Origin: Chitinophaga filiformis
Lineage (GTDB): Bacteria; Bacteroidota; Bacteroidia; Chitinophagales; Chitinophagaceae
Length of the DNA stretch: 64,000 nucleotides
NCBI RefSeq assembly: GCF_900102545.1
Contig: NZ_FNBN01000011.1
Coordinates: 142,603-206,602 of the forward strand
Direction of reading: 5' to 3'
Made by a program: the position numbers and the translations under genes. A model generated the notes under the pieces. It did no database searches, was not told the DNA's origin, and saw only the letters and a program-made list of their open reading frames with translations. Of this stretch, positions 52,239 to 60,323 are shown one piece after another; position 1 is the stretch's first letter; each line of letters opens with the position of its first letter.

Positions 52239-53176
52239 TTGTTTGTCAGCTTAAAAAGAAGAACATTATTTTCATAAGCAGCGATCAGCGTATCTGCTGA
52301 TTTAGCCATTTGTAATACCGGTTTATTCTGATACCCCGGGAACCTGAAACTACTTTCATAATGCCCGCTCTGAATATTATATACATCTACTACCGGCCCT
52401 CTGTAGTTGCTTTTCACCGCATCCTGAGACAATACATAAGAAAGCACGTACAGGTACTTTTCATCGGCTGTAGCAGTAGAATTCACAATCACAGATTTAC
52501 TTGAACGTGTGTATATATTACCTGTTGGTACAGCGATATTGGAAGGAGGAGTATTATCAATGGTATGTATCAGTTTAGTGCGTTTATTTTCCTCATCATA
52601 CTGTATAATACCTGAATTATAAAAGGAGATATAATATTGGTGATAATGATTGCTGATGTAAAAGCCATCTGCAGAAAGTCCACCGTCTTCAAAACGGGGA
52701 AATTCATAAATAGTACTATCCAGTGTAGGCGTGTTAAATGCTCTCAGCTTTAGTTGTGCGATCTTTTTACTGGTGTCGAAACTCGTTTTCAGATAATGAG
52801 CAGCGCTTTTGCCTTGCCCATAGGTAATAACATTGTTTTCACTATCATCAAAGATATAGAAGGTATTCTTATCAATTTCCAGTCGTGTAACGATTCCGTT
52901 GTTACTATAGAATGAATCTATATTATGCAAATTAGCATTGTATCTGAAGATAGTTTTTTTGCTATATACATATCCATAGATATTACCCTGAGCAGCTTTC
53001 ATGATACTTACCCTACCGGGAAACAAAACAGTGTCTATGGGTTGTAAAGTGAATCTGTCATACATCCTTTCATAGTTTGTAGATATTCTATCGGGTTCTG
53101 CTCCTTTAGCAAGGATATATGTAATGACGATGGCGCAGCATAATAGTGCTGATAGTATCAGTAGGTCTCTTTTCAT
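52235..53176 (-). CDS. Membrane-anchored beta-propeller-like protein
   Basis: A 313-residue protein with an N-terminal signal anchor ('LLILSALLCCAIVITYILAK') and a beta-rich repeated body ('NIYGYVYSKKTIFRYNANLH', 'NTFYIFDDSENNVITYGQG', 'KYLYVLSYVLSQDAVKSNYR', 'PVVDVYNIQSGHYESSFRFP'). The strand phrasing fits the six-bladed propeller proteins that accompany small secreted peptides in Bacteroidota. It is the middle gene of a cassette: 60 bp behind the peptide gene and overlapping the MauE-like gene by 4 bp. Confidence 0.72.
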   Translation of the reverse strand: MKRDLLILSALLCCAIVITYILAKGAEPDRISTNYERMYDRFTLQPIDTVLFPGRVSIMKAAQGNIYGYVYSKKTIFRYNANLHNIDSFYSNNGIVTRLEIDKNTFYIFDDSENNVITYGQGKSAAHYLKTSFDTSKKIAQLKLRAFNTPTLDSTIYEFPRFEDGGLSADGFYISNHYHQYYISFYNSGIIQYDEENKRTKLIHTIDNTPPSNIAVPTGNIYTRSSKSVIVNSTATADEKYLYVLSYVLSQDAVKSNYRGPVVDVYNIQSGHYESSFRFPGYQNKPVLQMAKSADTLIAAYENNVLLFKLTNK

Positions 53177-53236
53177 AAAGATAAGGCTGCAAGGGCAGCC
53201 TTACACCTTTTAAATTTAATGGAAATAGCAATTTAC

Positions 53237-53401
53237 TCAGGGGCAGATCTGTACTTTAATACCCCATGCGCCGGTAGAATTACATTTCAGATCTGGTTCG
53301 CAATGACAGTAGGCGATTGCTTTGGATTGATTTGCCTTAACGGCAACAGCTACTGTAGTGCCAACAGCGAGCACCAGCAACAGAAAAGCTAACTTTTTCA
53401 T
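53237..53401 (-). CDS. Small secreted Cys-containing peptide
   Basis: A 54-residue peptide with a signal sequence ('LAFLLLVLAVGTTVAVAV', cut near residue 22-24) and about 30 mature residues with Cys at 32, 34, 40 and 53 ('YCHCEPDLKC', then 'VQICP'). In size and layout it resembles the NVEALA-like and DUF6520-like peptides of Bacteroidota, which also sit upstream of propeller proteins, but I cannot name the family with certainty. The role is unknown (signal, toxin or substrate). It heads the cassette with the propeller and MauE-like genes. Confidence 0.7.
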   Translation of the reverse strand: MKKLAFLLLVLAVGTTVAVAVKANQSKAIAYCHCEPDLKCNSTGAWGIKVQICP

Positions 53402-53535
53402 GTTTGTCTTTTTGGGTTAAAAAAAAGTAATAGTGAATACTAAAGGGTTACATAAGTGAAGCTAAGAAATACTTTTTGATTTTACAATATTCGCAATGGG
53501 ATATTTTTGTTTACCGTTACCTGCTATTAAAGACA

Positions 53536-53568
53536 AAAGGGCGCCTCAACTATCCTGAGACACCCTTT
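53536..53568 (-). terminator. Terminator of the 1406-residue protein gene
   Basis: AAAGGG and CTCA on one side pair with TGAG and CCCTTT on the other, with small internal bulges. It lies about 22 bp behind the stop codon on the minus strand and is followed by TTTTG. Confidence 0.7.
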
Positions 53569-53589
53569 ACATCTTCATTATAATAACTG

Positions 53590-56500
53590 CTACTGCAATA
53601 TCAGTGTAAGTACTTTTTTAGTACCATAACCGGTCAGCTCTATCAGATAGAATCCTTTAGGCTGTGTTGACAGATCCAATGTTTGCAATTGTTGTGAGGT
53701 AGTCTGGCTATACACTGCATTGCCCTGCAGGTTATATACATTGATAGCCACCTGTTTCAGCAATGGTTTCTCAAACTTCAGGAACACCTTTCCTTCCGAA
53801 GGGTTAGGGAAAGCAATAACCTTATTACCTCCGAGTATCACCTCTCCCACTGCGGTGATTACAACAGGCACCGCCGGGGAACGATTGACACATCCTGTAC
53901 CATTACTGTATTCTACAGCATAAGCACCATTCTGTCTGGCAAGGTAATATGGCATGATGGCGCCGGGTATTGCTACGCCATCTCTATACCATTGCGTGTC
54001 GAATATATCTGAAGTGAAGAGGCTATCCCCGTTCTGGATCACTTCCGGTTTAGGTACCTTAGTCAGTAGTGTTATCGGCTCAGACCATCCGGTAGTATCT
54101 GCTGGTGAGCTTGAAATGACACGCAGGGCGTAGTTACCGGAGCACCTGATATTATCTGGAACGAATACGCTCGCATACAGATCAAAATCATCTGACTGGA
54201 ATGAACCCAGGTCTGTGACATCTCCAGGGTTCATACCCGTCTGGCGTCCACCCGGATCTTTTAATGTCAGCTGTACGGTATATATATTTTCAGGGTTCCT
54301 GATAGTTTTGAATCGTATCCCGAATTCAATGATACCAGATTCGAAAGTACGATCCTGATCCCAGAAGTTAACGGTCTCACCTGATACATAATATCCTTCG
54401 GATAACAGCTTACAGCCAGCTTCCTTCTCTATCTCTACTTTATAGACACCCGGAGCCGGTGCGAGAATATAGGAACCCTTTACAGGTAACACTTTGTCAT
54501 CTTTGTACCAGGTGAAGTTATAACCCGGTAAACTTGCTGCCATTGGTAACAATGCTGCATCTGCTTCATATACACGCAATGTATCCATCCACCGGCCCCC
54601 ACTAATACGAAAATTAAATTTCGGCAGCTCGCGGATCTTAATTGTATCTAAAACACGCAGGTTCCCGCAACCATCATACACTCTCACTGTATCTGCGCCC
54701 TTAACACGCACTATTATCTGGCTGGTCGTTTCGCCTGTACTCCACACTATACGACTCGCTGCTGCAGGCGGATTGATCTTCAAACGCGCCAGTCCCATGC
54801 AGGAATCAAGTTCAGTGATAATATGGAGATCCCAGGAAGGGTCGTCAGGAATCACGACCTGCTGAACAACTTTCTTCTCTTTACCTGAAGCTGTAAACAG
54901 GCGCATGATCACATTGAATGTCCCGCCCCTTTTATAAACATGTACAGGGTCTTTTTTTGTATCACCGTTATGATCGCCAAAGTCCCATGCATAGGCTGTC
55001 ACTGTCTCATCTGCAACAACCGGGGCATGGAACGTAACCATCTGATCTGAACAGGAAGCTCTCTCTACTGTAAATGCCAGCGCTTGTGTTAATGTATCGG
55101 CCTTTTCCCAGAAGGTCCATGGCTCAGTTTTGGCTGTGCAGCCATTAGTCATGGTTACACGGGTCTGTAGCCTACCTATAGGCGGATTTATCCAGTAAGG
55201 CTTATGATCCTCTCTTACCAGTTGATCATCTATATACCAACTGAATGTAACATCTGGTGAAGGGTTGTCAACGGAAAACTCCACACCTCCATACATCGGT
55301 TGAATCACCAGGGTATCTTCTGCGCCATAGTGTTTGTTATAAACCGGGGCGAAGTAAGGCTTTAATTTAACATCGATCGAATCAACCACTCTTGCATTGT
55401 GGCAGAAATCATAACCAATTACCGTGAACTTACCTGGCTCCATCACAAAAATGGAATCGTCCATACGCTCATAAAGCGGGTCTCCATCCCATTCAAAAAA
55501 CCAGAGCGGCTCCTTTGTCTTAATACTTACGTAAGCCTGGTCTCCACAGGGCAGTGTGTTTACGGTGATCACAGGATCATAAACATTGGCTTTTACCGTG
55601 ATAGATTTAGTGATAGATTGTTTCACGCTATCTGCCGTAGTCGCAGTAAATGTTACGCGGTAAGTACCCGGTTTGAACGTATGTTCAGTAATGTAGTAAG
55701 TACCAATACTTCCATCTCCGAAATCCCACAGATATTTAACACCCTGCTGTCCTTCTACCGGCGTTCCTGTAAATCTCAGCAGATTAATGATACATTCATC
55801 GGTTGCGTAGGTAAAGCTCGTACCCTGGTTCCAGCCTTTGTATTCAAATGGAACTGACCTGTTACTACAGCCAATTTCATTGATCACCTCCACCTCATAA
55901 TTTCCTTTTACCGGATTGTTCAAGGCGGGAGCATTTACGCCAGCCTGCAATACACCTTCCATGTACCACTTGTAGTGATCGCCGGCATTTACCGGACCAG
56001 CGACTAATGTATCTGCGGATGGGGATGCATGTATCTCAATGGAAGGCGCTGGTTTTGAAACCAGGTTTACATCCAGCGTATCTTTTTTGCGGATATTTCC
56101 CTGATTATCGAGCAGGTATACTACATATCGTCCTTTATTGGTCACGTAGATAGTATCTGTGTGTTGACCGGTGCTCCACTCGAGGCTATAAGCACCTGCT
56201 GGTCCTTTCGCAGCAGCGATCAGCATAGCGGTATCCTTACAAGACGATATCCTACCGATATAGGCATTCAGCTGCCAGTCAGTAACGGCGTTCTGCTTTA
56301 TTTCTATGCTGGCAGTATAAGGAGTACCATTACAGGTATCTCTTACTGTCGCAGTATAGATACCGGGTGCAGTAACGTGAATGCTGTCTCTCAGCACTCC
56401 GGTATTCCATGTTATACTTTCTCCCCTGGAGGAAACATGTGCTTCCAGAATGTGAACACCAGGAATTGTAGCTGCATCATCAGTAATGTTCAATGAGTAC

Positions 56501-57810
56501 TGAATATTGTTAACCACTATGACACCGGATCGTCGAAGCTGGCGTCCACTGACAGTAGTAGAGATATAGCCGACATTGTAAGTACCCCCTGCTTTATACC
56601 TGTGTTGAGCAGTAACATGTGGCGCTAATGTTTCGGATACACCATCACCATAGCTCCAGGTAACACTTTTTACGGTATCTATTGATATTCCGGACGTATA
56701 GAACTTCGCTGAAAGGTTTGCGGCCAGCGAGTTACAATCTTCCCGGCTGATAGTCAGGAAAGGGATGATGGAGTCTTTTGCCATGTTATATTCGAAGACA
56801 GGCGAAGACACAACACAACCAACAGAATAATTGGCCATTTCAACCTTGTAAAAACCAGGCACACTTACACGCAGTTTGTTGACGCCTTCCGGTGTACTTG
56901 CTACTAAAGTATCATTGCGGTACCAGCTGTAATAGTATCCTTTACGCACAACAGTAGCAAATAGTGAATCCTTCCCCTCCGCCGTTCTGAAGCGGATCAC
57001 CGGAATGATCATCGGTTCAATAGTGACTTTTACCGTATCCCTCCTGGTCTTTCCATCTTTGTCTTTAAACGTTGCAACATAAGTATTGGATGAATTCACT
57101 GTGAGGGAGTCACCAGTCTGCCCCGTGTTCCATGTTATGGTATAGCTACTATCGGGAGCATTTGTGAAGGCTTTTAGTGTAGCTGATGTTCTGCAGCCAT
57201 CGTTATACCATCCCCGGATGCTGAATTTCCAGGGACTGGTATCGGGGTTTCTGATCTCAACCGTATCAGTAGCCCTGATGTTGCCGCATGCGTCTTTTAC
57301 ATATGCGATATAATATCCCGGCACGGTAACAGTTATACTATCTACCGGATCATAATATCCTCCGAAATAGGCCTTTGCACCAGCAGGCATAGCCTTTGCG
57401 GTCAATATGTGCGCATCCGGTTTAGTAAACGTGTCATCGTTAATGGTAACCGACCAGTTATCATCCAGCGGCTCCTGTTTTATGCTTACTTTCTTTGTAA
57501 TGGAGCCTTTATAGCCCTTTTCTGTCGTAATAACCAGGGTAACGTCGTAATTACCACCTGCATCAAAACGATAAGGCAACCTGGCAGTACGCCCCACAAT
57601 TCTGCCAAATACACGCCATTCATATTTGCTGATGTTGTCTGTCATGCCATCGGGAATCACCACCGCGCTTTTTAACGTCACAGACTGCGTATGGCAAGGC
57701 AGGGTATCATATGTAAAGTCCATATAAGGAGAATCGACGCGGGGGGCATTTTTGGCCGATACTACATGACAAAGGAATAATAGCACACACAAATGTGTTA
57801 ACGTCTTCAT
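53590..57810 (-). CDS. Giant T9SS-secreted PKD/Ig-repeat protein
   Basis: A 1406-residue protein with signal peptide ('LTHLCVLLFLCHVVSAKNAP'). Two module types alternate: PKD domains ('SWSYGDG' / 'YLWDFGDGSIGTYYITEH' / 'YAWDFGDHNGDTKKDPVHVY') and about six related Ig-like units with the pattern W-x-TG...DSI-x-V...G-x-Y...D-x2-GN-x-R-x2-DT. Examples are 'TITWNTGQTGDSLTV', 'TWNTGVLRDSIHVTAPGIYT', 'EWSTGQHTDTIYVTNKGRYV' and 'VWSTGETTSQIIV'. The C-terminus is a type A sorting domain ('VIAFPNPSEGKVFLKF' to 'PKGFYLIELTGYGTKK'). No catalytic motif is visible. It is probably a surface filament or adhesin. Confidence 0.87.
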   Translation of the reverse strand: MKTLTHLCVLLFLCHVVSAKNAPRVDSPYMDFTYDTLPCHTQSVTLKSAVVIPDGMTDNISKYEWRVFGRIVGRTARLPYRFDAGGNYDVTLVITTEKGYKGSITKKVSIKQEPLDDNWSVTINDDTFTKPDAHILTAKAMPAGAKAYFGGYYDPVDSITVTVPGYYIAYVKDACGNIRATDTVEIRNPDTSPWKFSIRGWYNDGCRTSATLKAFTNAPDSSYTITWNTGQTGDSLTVNSSNTYVATFKDKDGKTRRDTVKVTIEPMIIPVIRFRTAEGKDSLFATVVRKGYYYSWYRNDTLVASTPEGVNKLRVSVPGFYKVEMANYSVGCVVSSPVFEYNMAKDSIIPFLTISREDCNSLAANLSAKFYTSGISIDTVKSVTWSYGDGVSETLAPHVTAQHRYKAGGTYNVGYISTTVSGRQLRRSGVIVVNNIQYSLNITDDAATIPGVHILEAHVSSRGESITWNTGVLRDSIHVTAPGIYTATVRDTCNGTPYTASIEIKQNAVTDWQLNAYIGRISSCKDTAMLIAAAKGPAGAYSLEWSTGQHTDTIYVTNKGRYVVYLLDNQGNIRKKDTLDVNLVSKPAPSIEIHASPSADTLVAGPVNAGDHYKWYMEGVLQAGVNAPALNNPVKGNYEVEVINEIGCSNRSVPFEYKGWNQGTSFTYATDECIINLLRFTGTPVEGQQGVKYLWDFGDGSIGTYYITEHTFKPGTYRVTFTATTADSVKQSITKSITVKANVYDPVITVNTLPCGDQAYVSIKTKEPLWFFEWDGDPLYERMDDSIFVMEPGKFTVIGYDFCHNARVVDSIDVKLKPYFAPVYNKHYGAEDTLVIQPMYGGVEFSVDNPSPDVTFSWYIDDQLVREDHKPYWINPPIGRLQTRVTMTNGCTAKTEPWTFWEKADTLTQALAFTVERASCSDQMVTFHAPVVADETVTAYAWDFGDHNGDTKKDPVHVYKRGGTFNVIMRLFTASGKEKKVVQQVVIPDDPSWDLHIITELDSCMGLARLKINPPAAASRIVWSTGETTSQIIVRVKGADTVRVYDGCGNLRVLDTIKIRELPKFNFRISGGRWMDTLRVYEADAALLPMAASLPGYNFTWYKDDKVLPVKGSYILAPAPGVYKVEIEKEAGCKLLSEGYYVSGETVNFWDQDRTFESGIIEFGIRFKTIRNPENIYTVQLTLKDPGGRQTGMNPGDVTDLGSFQSDDFDLYASVFVPDNIRCSGNYALRVISSSPADTTGWSEPITLLTKVPKPEVIQNGDSLFTSDIFDTQWYRDGVAIPGAIMPYYLARQNGAYAVEYSNGTGCVNRSPAVPVVITAVGEVILGGNKVIAFPNPSEGKVFLKFEKPLLKQVAINVYNLQGNAVYSQTTSQQLQTLDLSTQPKGFYLIELTGYGTKKVLTLILQ

Positions 57811-57844
57811 AAAGGTACAGGGATTGTGAAGAATATAGTGGGTG

Positions 57845-57881
57845 CAAATATATGTTAAAACATTTATTTATAAGGGCAAAA
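57845..57881 (-). promoter_or_regulatory. Candidate Bacteroidota promoter for the 1406-residue protein gene
   Basis: The minus strand has TATATTTG (57852-57845), an exact match to the phylum's TAnnTTTG -7 element, and TTTTG 24 bases upstream as a -33 candidate. The spacing is slightly long. Transcription would start about 30 bp ahead of the ATG. Confidence 0.4.
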
Positions 57882-57945
57882 GCAAGATATACTCTTTCAC
57901 AATGCAATCACTGTGGAGTCAATTAATAAAGCCTATTTCCATCAA

Positions 57946-58155
57946 TTAATGATGAGTCTGCGGGTGTAACAGCTTAAAAAGCTCCAGCTGAAGATCTTCG
58001 TTCTTAAATTTATTCAATTGTTCAGTTTCGATTTCGTACCAGTCTTTCTTTTTACCTAAGGTTCCAATAACGAAGGTGTGTCCGGCTTGCGCGGGTTCAC
58101 CGGTTTCGGGGTGCTTTTTTGAGAGCGTTACAATAACATCTTTGAACTTTGACAT
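57946..58155 (-). CDS. Small hypothetical protein
   Basis: A 69-residue cytoplasmic protein, charged and beta-rich at the start ('KFKDVIVTLSKKHPETGEPA', 'GHTFVIGTLGKKKDWYEIET') with a short C-terminal helix ('NEDLQLELFKLLHPQTHH'). It has protein-like composition, an ATG start and isolated position. No family is recognised. Confidence 0.6.
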   Translation of the reverse strand: MSKFKDVIVTLSKKHPETGEPAQAGHTFVIGTLGKKKDWYEIETEQLNKFKNEDLQLELFKLLHPQTHH

Positions 58156-58446
58156 ACTATGAATATAAGATAAAATTCAATATGCTGCTTGATTTACAAC
58201 ACTTTATTTGATGCTGACTTTCAATTACCAGGTAATCAAATTACTTCGGCTTTCGGTAAGTAATGCCTAAACGACCCTAACCACTTAATAATCAACATTA
58301 ACTGATTCCTGATTGAGTGGATAGTTGCCTTCCAGGCTACTCAACAGTCCCGTATCTACAATCTACTATTAGCTTTTATCAATTCACTATCAGGTTAGTT
58401 GCTACTTTTTTGATATTTTGGTAATTATCACATTGAATTCCAGTTA

Positions 58447-59037
58447 TTGATAAACGCAGCAGACTTCCACGATGAAACAGGACTCCTCACAGGATTGTCC
58501 GCCGGGGATCAGGCAGCCTTTAAAGCGCTGTATGATAAATACCATCATGCGCTCTACCGTAAAACTTTCCAGCTACTGCAGTCTTCTTCAGAAACGGAGG
58601 ATATCATCCAGGAGACATTTATTACGCTCTGGGAGAAACGAAAAGAGATCGATATCGCCAGACCGTTAGGCCCCTGGCTTTTCACTGTTACATTTAACCG
58701 TGCGGTGAATCATCTCAAAAAGCAGCTGCGTGAAAAAAGCAAAGTGGCGGCAGCTACCCTGCAACCTGTTATCGATAATGATTTTCTGATTGTTGAAAAA
58801 CAGTGGAAGTTACTGGAAACTGCTATCAGCCAGCTATCCCCCCAAAAAAGACGCGTATTTCAGCTTTGCAAGATGGAAGGCCGTACATATGAAGAGACTT
58901 CGCAGCTGATGGGTATTTCCAGGTATACCGTAAAAGAATACCTGGGAGAAGTGATGTCTACATTAAGGGAGTATATAAGCAAGCATGTGAGTCATGATAC
59001 TACGCTACTTCTTCTCCTGCTGACGCAAATTCTTTAA
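58447..59037 (+). CDS. ECF RNA polymerase sigma factor (FecI-like)
   Basis: A 196-residue ECF sigma factor. Region 2 ('FKALYDKYHHALYRKTFQLL', 'ETEDIIQETFITLWEKRKEI') and region 4 ('RTYEETSQLMGISRYTVKEY') are clear. No ATG lies in frame before region 2. The start is TTG at 58447 or an ATT at 58432, with the upstream stop at 58411. The C-terminus ends with 'DTTLLLLLLTQIL', a hydrophobic tail like those of the other two ECF factors. It is the first gene of the plus-strand fecR-susC-susD locus. Confidence 0.94.
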   Translation: MINAADFHDETGLLTGLSAGDQAAFKALYDKYHHALYRKTFQLLQSSSETEDIIQETFITLWEKRKEIDIARPLGPWLFTVTFNRAVNHLKKQLREKSKVAAATLQPVIDNDFLIVEKQWKLLETAISQLSPQKRRVFQLCKMEGRTYEETSQLMGISRYTVKEYLGEVMSTLREYISKHVSHDTTLLLLLLTQIL

Positions 59038-59109
59038 AAAAATCTTCTCTCCTACCCCCCCTTTTTTTATTACCGGTTGTATATAATATAAACAAAGATA
59101 CCCTGGCAT

Positions 59110-60258
59110 TTGAAAAGCGATCAACAAAGATTAAAAGAGATCCTGTCGTCGCCGCACCGCAGTGCGGAAGATGAACAATGGCTGCAATCTTACCTGGCGT
59201 CGACAGATGCTGCGGAACTCCGAAAGCAGGCAGCAGACATTTTCCAGGAACATCTGCAGCAAGGTACCCGTTTGCCACAGGAGACCTCAATGCGTATGTG
59301 GGATAAAATCCAGCAGCGGGTCGATACATTGGAAACACCCGTATTACGCCATTACCGGAAATACTGGTGGCTTGCAGCGGCCATGCTTGTTCTTGTAGTA
59401 ATAACTTATCCTTTGCTACGAAAACAGCAGCCCAGGCCCATGGCCACATCTGTAGTAAAGCCCGGCAGCAACGAAGCAGTGCTGACACTTGCAGATGGCT
59501 CTAAAGTAGCATTAAGCGATACCGGCAGCCAGGTAATTAAAACCGGTAACATGGCCATTCAGCAAAAGCAGGGGGAATTGCGGTACGAGCAACAGGGCGA
59601 TGAAGCCAATGCATTTAATGAGCTTACGACACCCCGTGGTGGCGTATTCCAGGTAAGCCTTCCTGACGGCAGTCATGTATGGCTTAACGCAGCCTCATCG
59701 CTTAAATACCCGTTAAAGTTTAAAGGTACCCGGACAGTGATACTAAACGGACAAGCATACTTTGAGATAGCACCTAACCCCAGGCAACCGTTTATTGTAA
59801 AGGTAAATGAAATGGAGGTACAGGTATTGGGGACCAGTTTCGACATTATGGCCTACAATGATGAACAGGTAGTAAACACGACCCTGGTAGAAGGAGCCGT
59901 AAAAGTATTACAGGGGGAGACATCTGCCTTATTACATCCCGGACAACAATCAACACTGCATCCCGCCACCGGAAATATGGAAGTACAAGCTGCCAACCTT
60001 GAAAGTGTACTGGCCTGGCGTAATGGAAAATTTGAACTGGAAAATACCGACCTGCCAGCTTTCCTGCGACAACTGGCGCGATGGTATGATATAGAGATCA
60101 CCATTGAGGCCCCGGCAAAAGAAGTAGCCGCTAAGAAATTCGGTGGCCAGATAGGCAGAGATATGGATCTGCAGGACGTACTAAAAATATTGGACCTCTA
60201 CGGAGTTGACTGCAAACTTGAAAACAGAAAACTTACCGTGCTCTCCGTGCATTCCTAA
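59110..60258 (+). CDS. FecR-family anti-sigma factor
   Basis: A 382-residue anti-sigma factor with a TTG start at 59110. An N-terminal sigma-binding region is followed by a membrane span near residues 82-100 ('WWLAAAMLVLVVITYPLL'), the FecR core ('GGVFQVSLPDGSHVWLNAAS', 'RTVILNGQAYFEIAPNPRQP') and a C-terminal domain ending 'DCKLENRKLTVLSVHS'. It lies 72 bp behind the sigma gene. The segment at 59041-59075 between them has a run of C and T bases that may affect coupling. Confidence 0.95.
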   Translation: MKSDQQRLKEILSSPHRSAEDEQWLQSYLASTDAAELRKQAADIFQEHLQQGTRLPQETSMRMWDKIQQRVDTLETPVLRHYRKYWWLAAAMLVLVVITYPLLRKQQPRPMATSVVKPGSNEAVLTLADGSKVALSDTGSQVIKTGNMAIQQKQGELRYEQQGDEANAFNELTTPRGGVFQVSLPDGSHVWLNAASSLKYPLKFKGTRTVILNGQAYFEIAPNPRQPFIVKVNEMEVQVLGTSFDIMAYNDEQVVNTTLVEGAVKVLQGETSALLHPGQQSTLHPATGNMEVQAANLESVLAWRNGKFELENTDLPAFLRQLARWYDIEITIEAPAKEVAAKKFGGQIGRDMDLQDVLKILDLYGVDCKLENRKLTVLSVHS

Positions 60259-60323
60259 ACAACCAAAATTACCAGCACCCAATGTAAAATCAACTATAGC
60301 CCATCACTAAATTCCACTAATCT

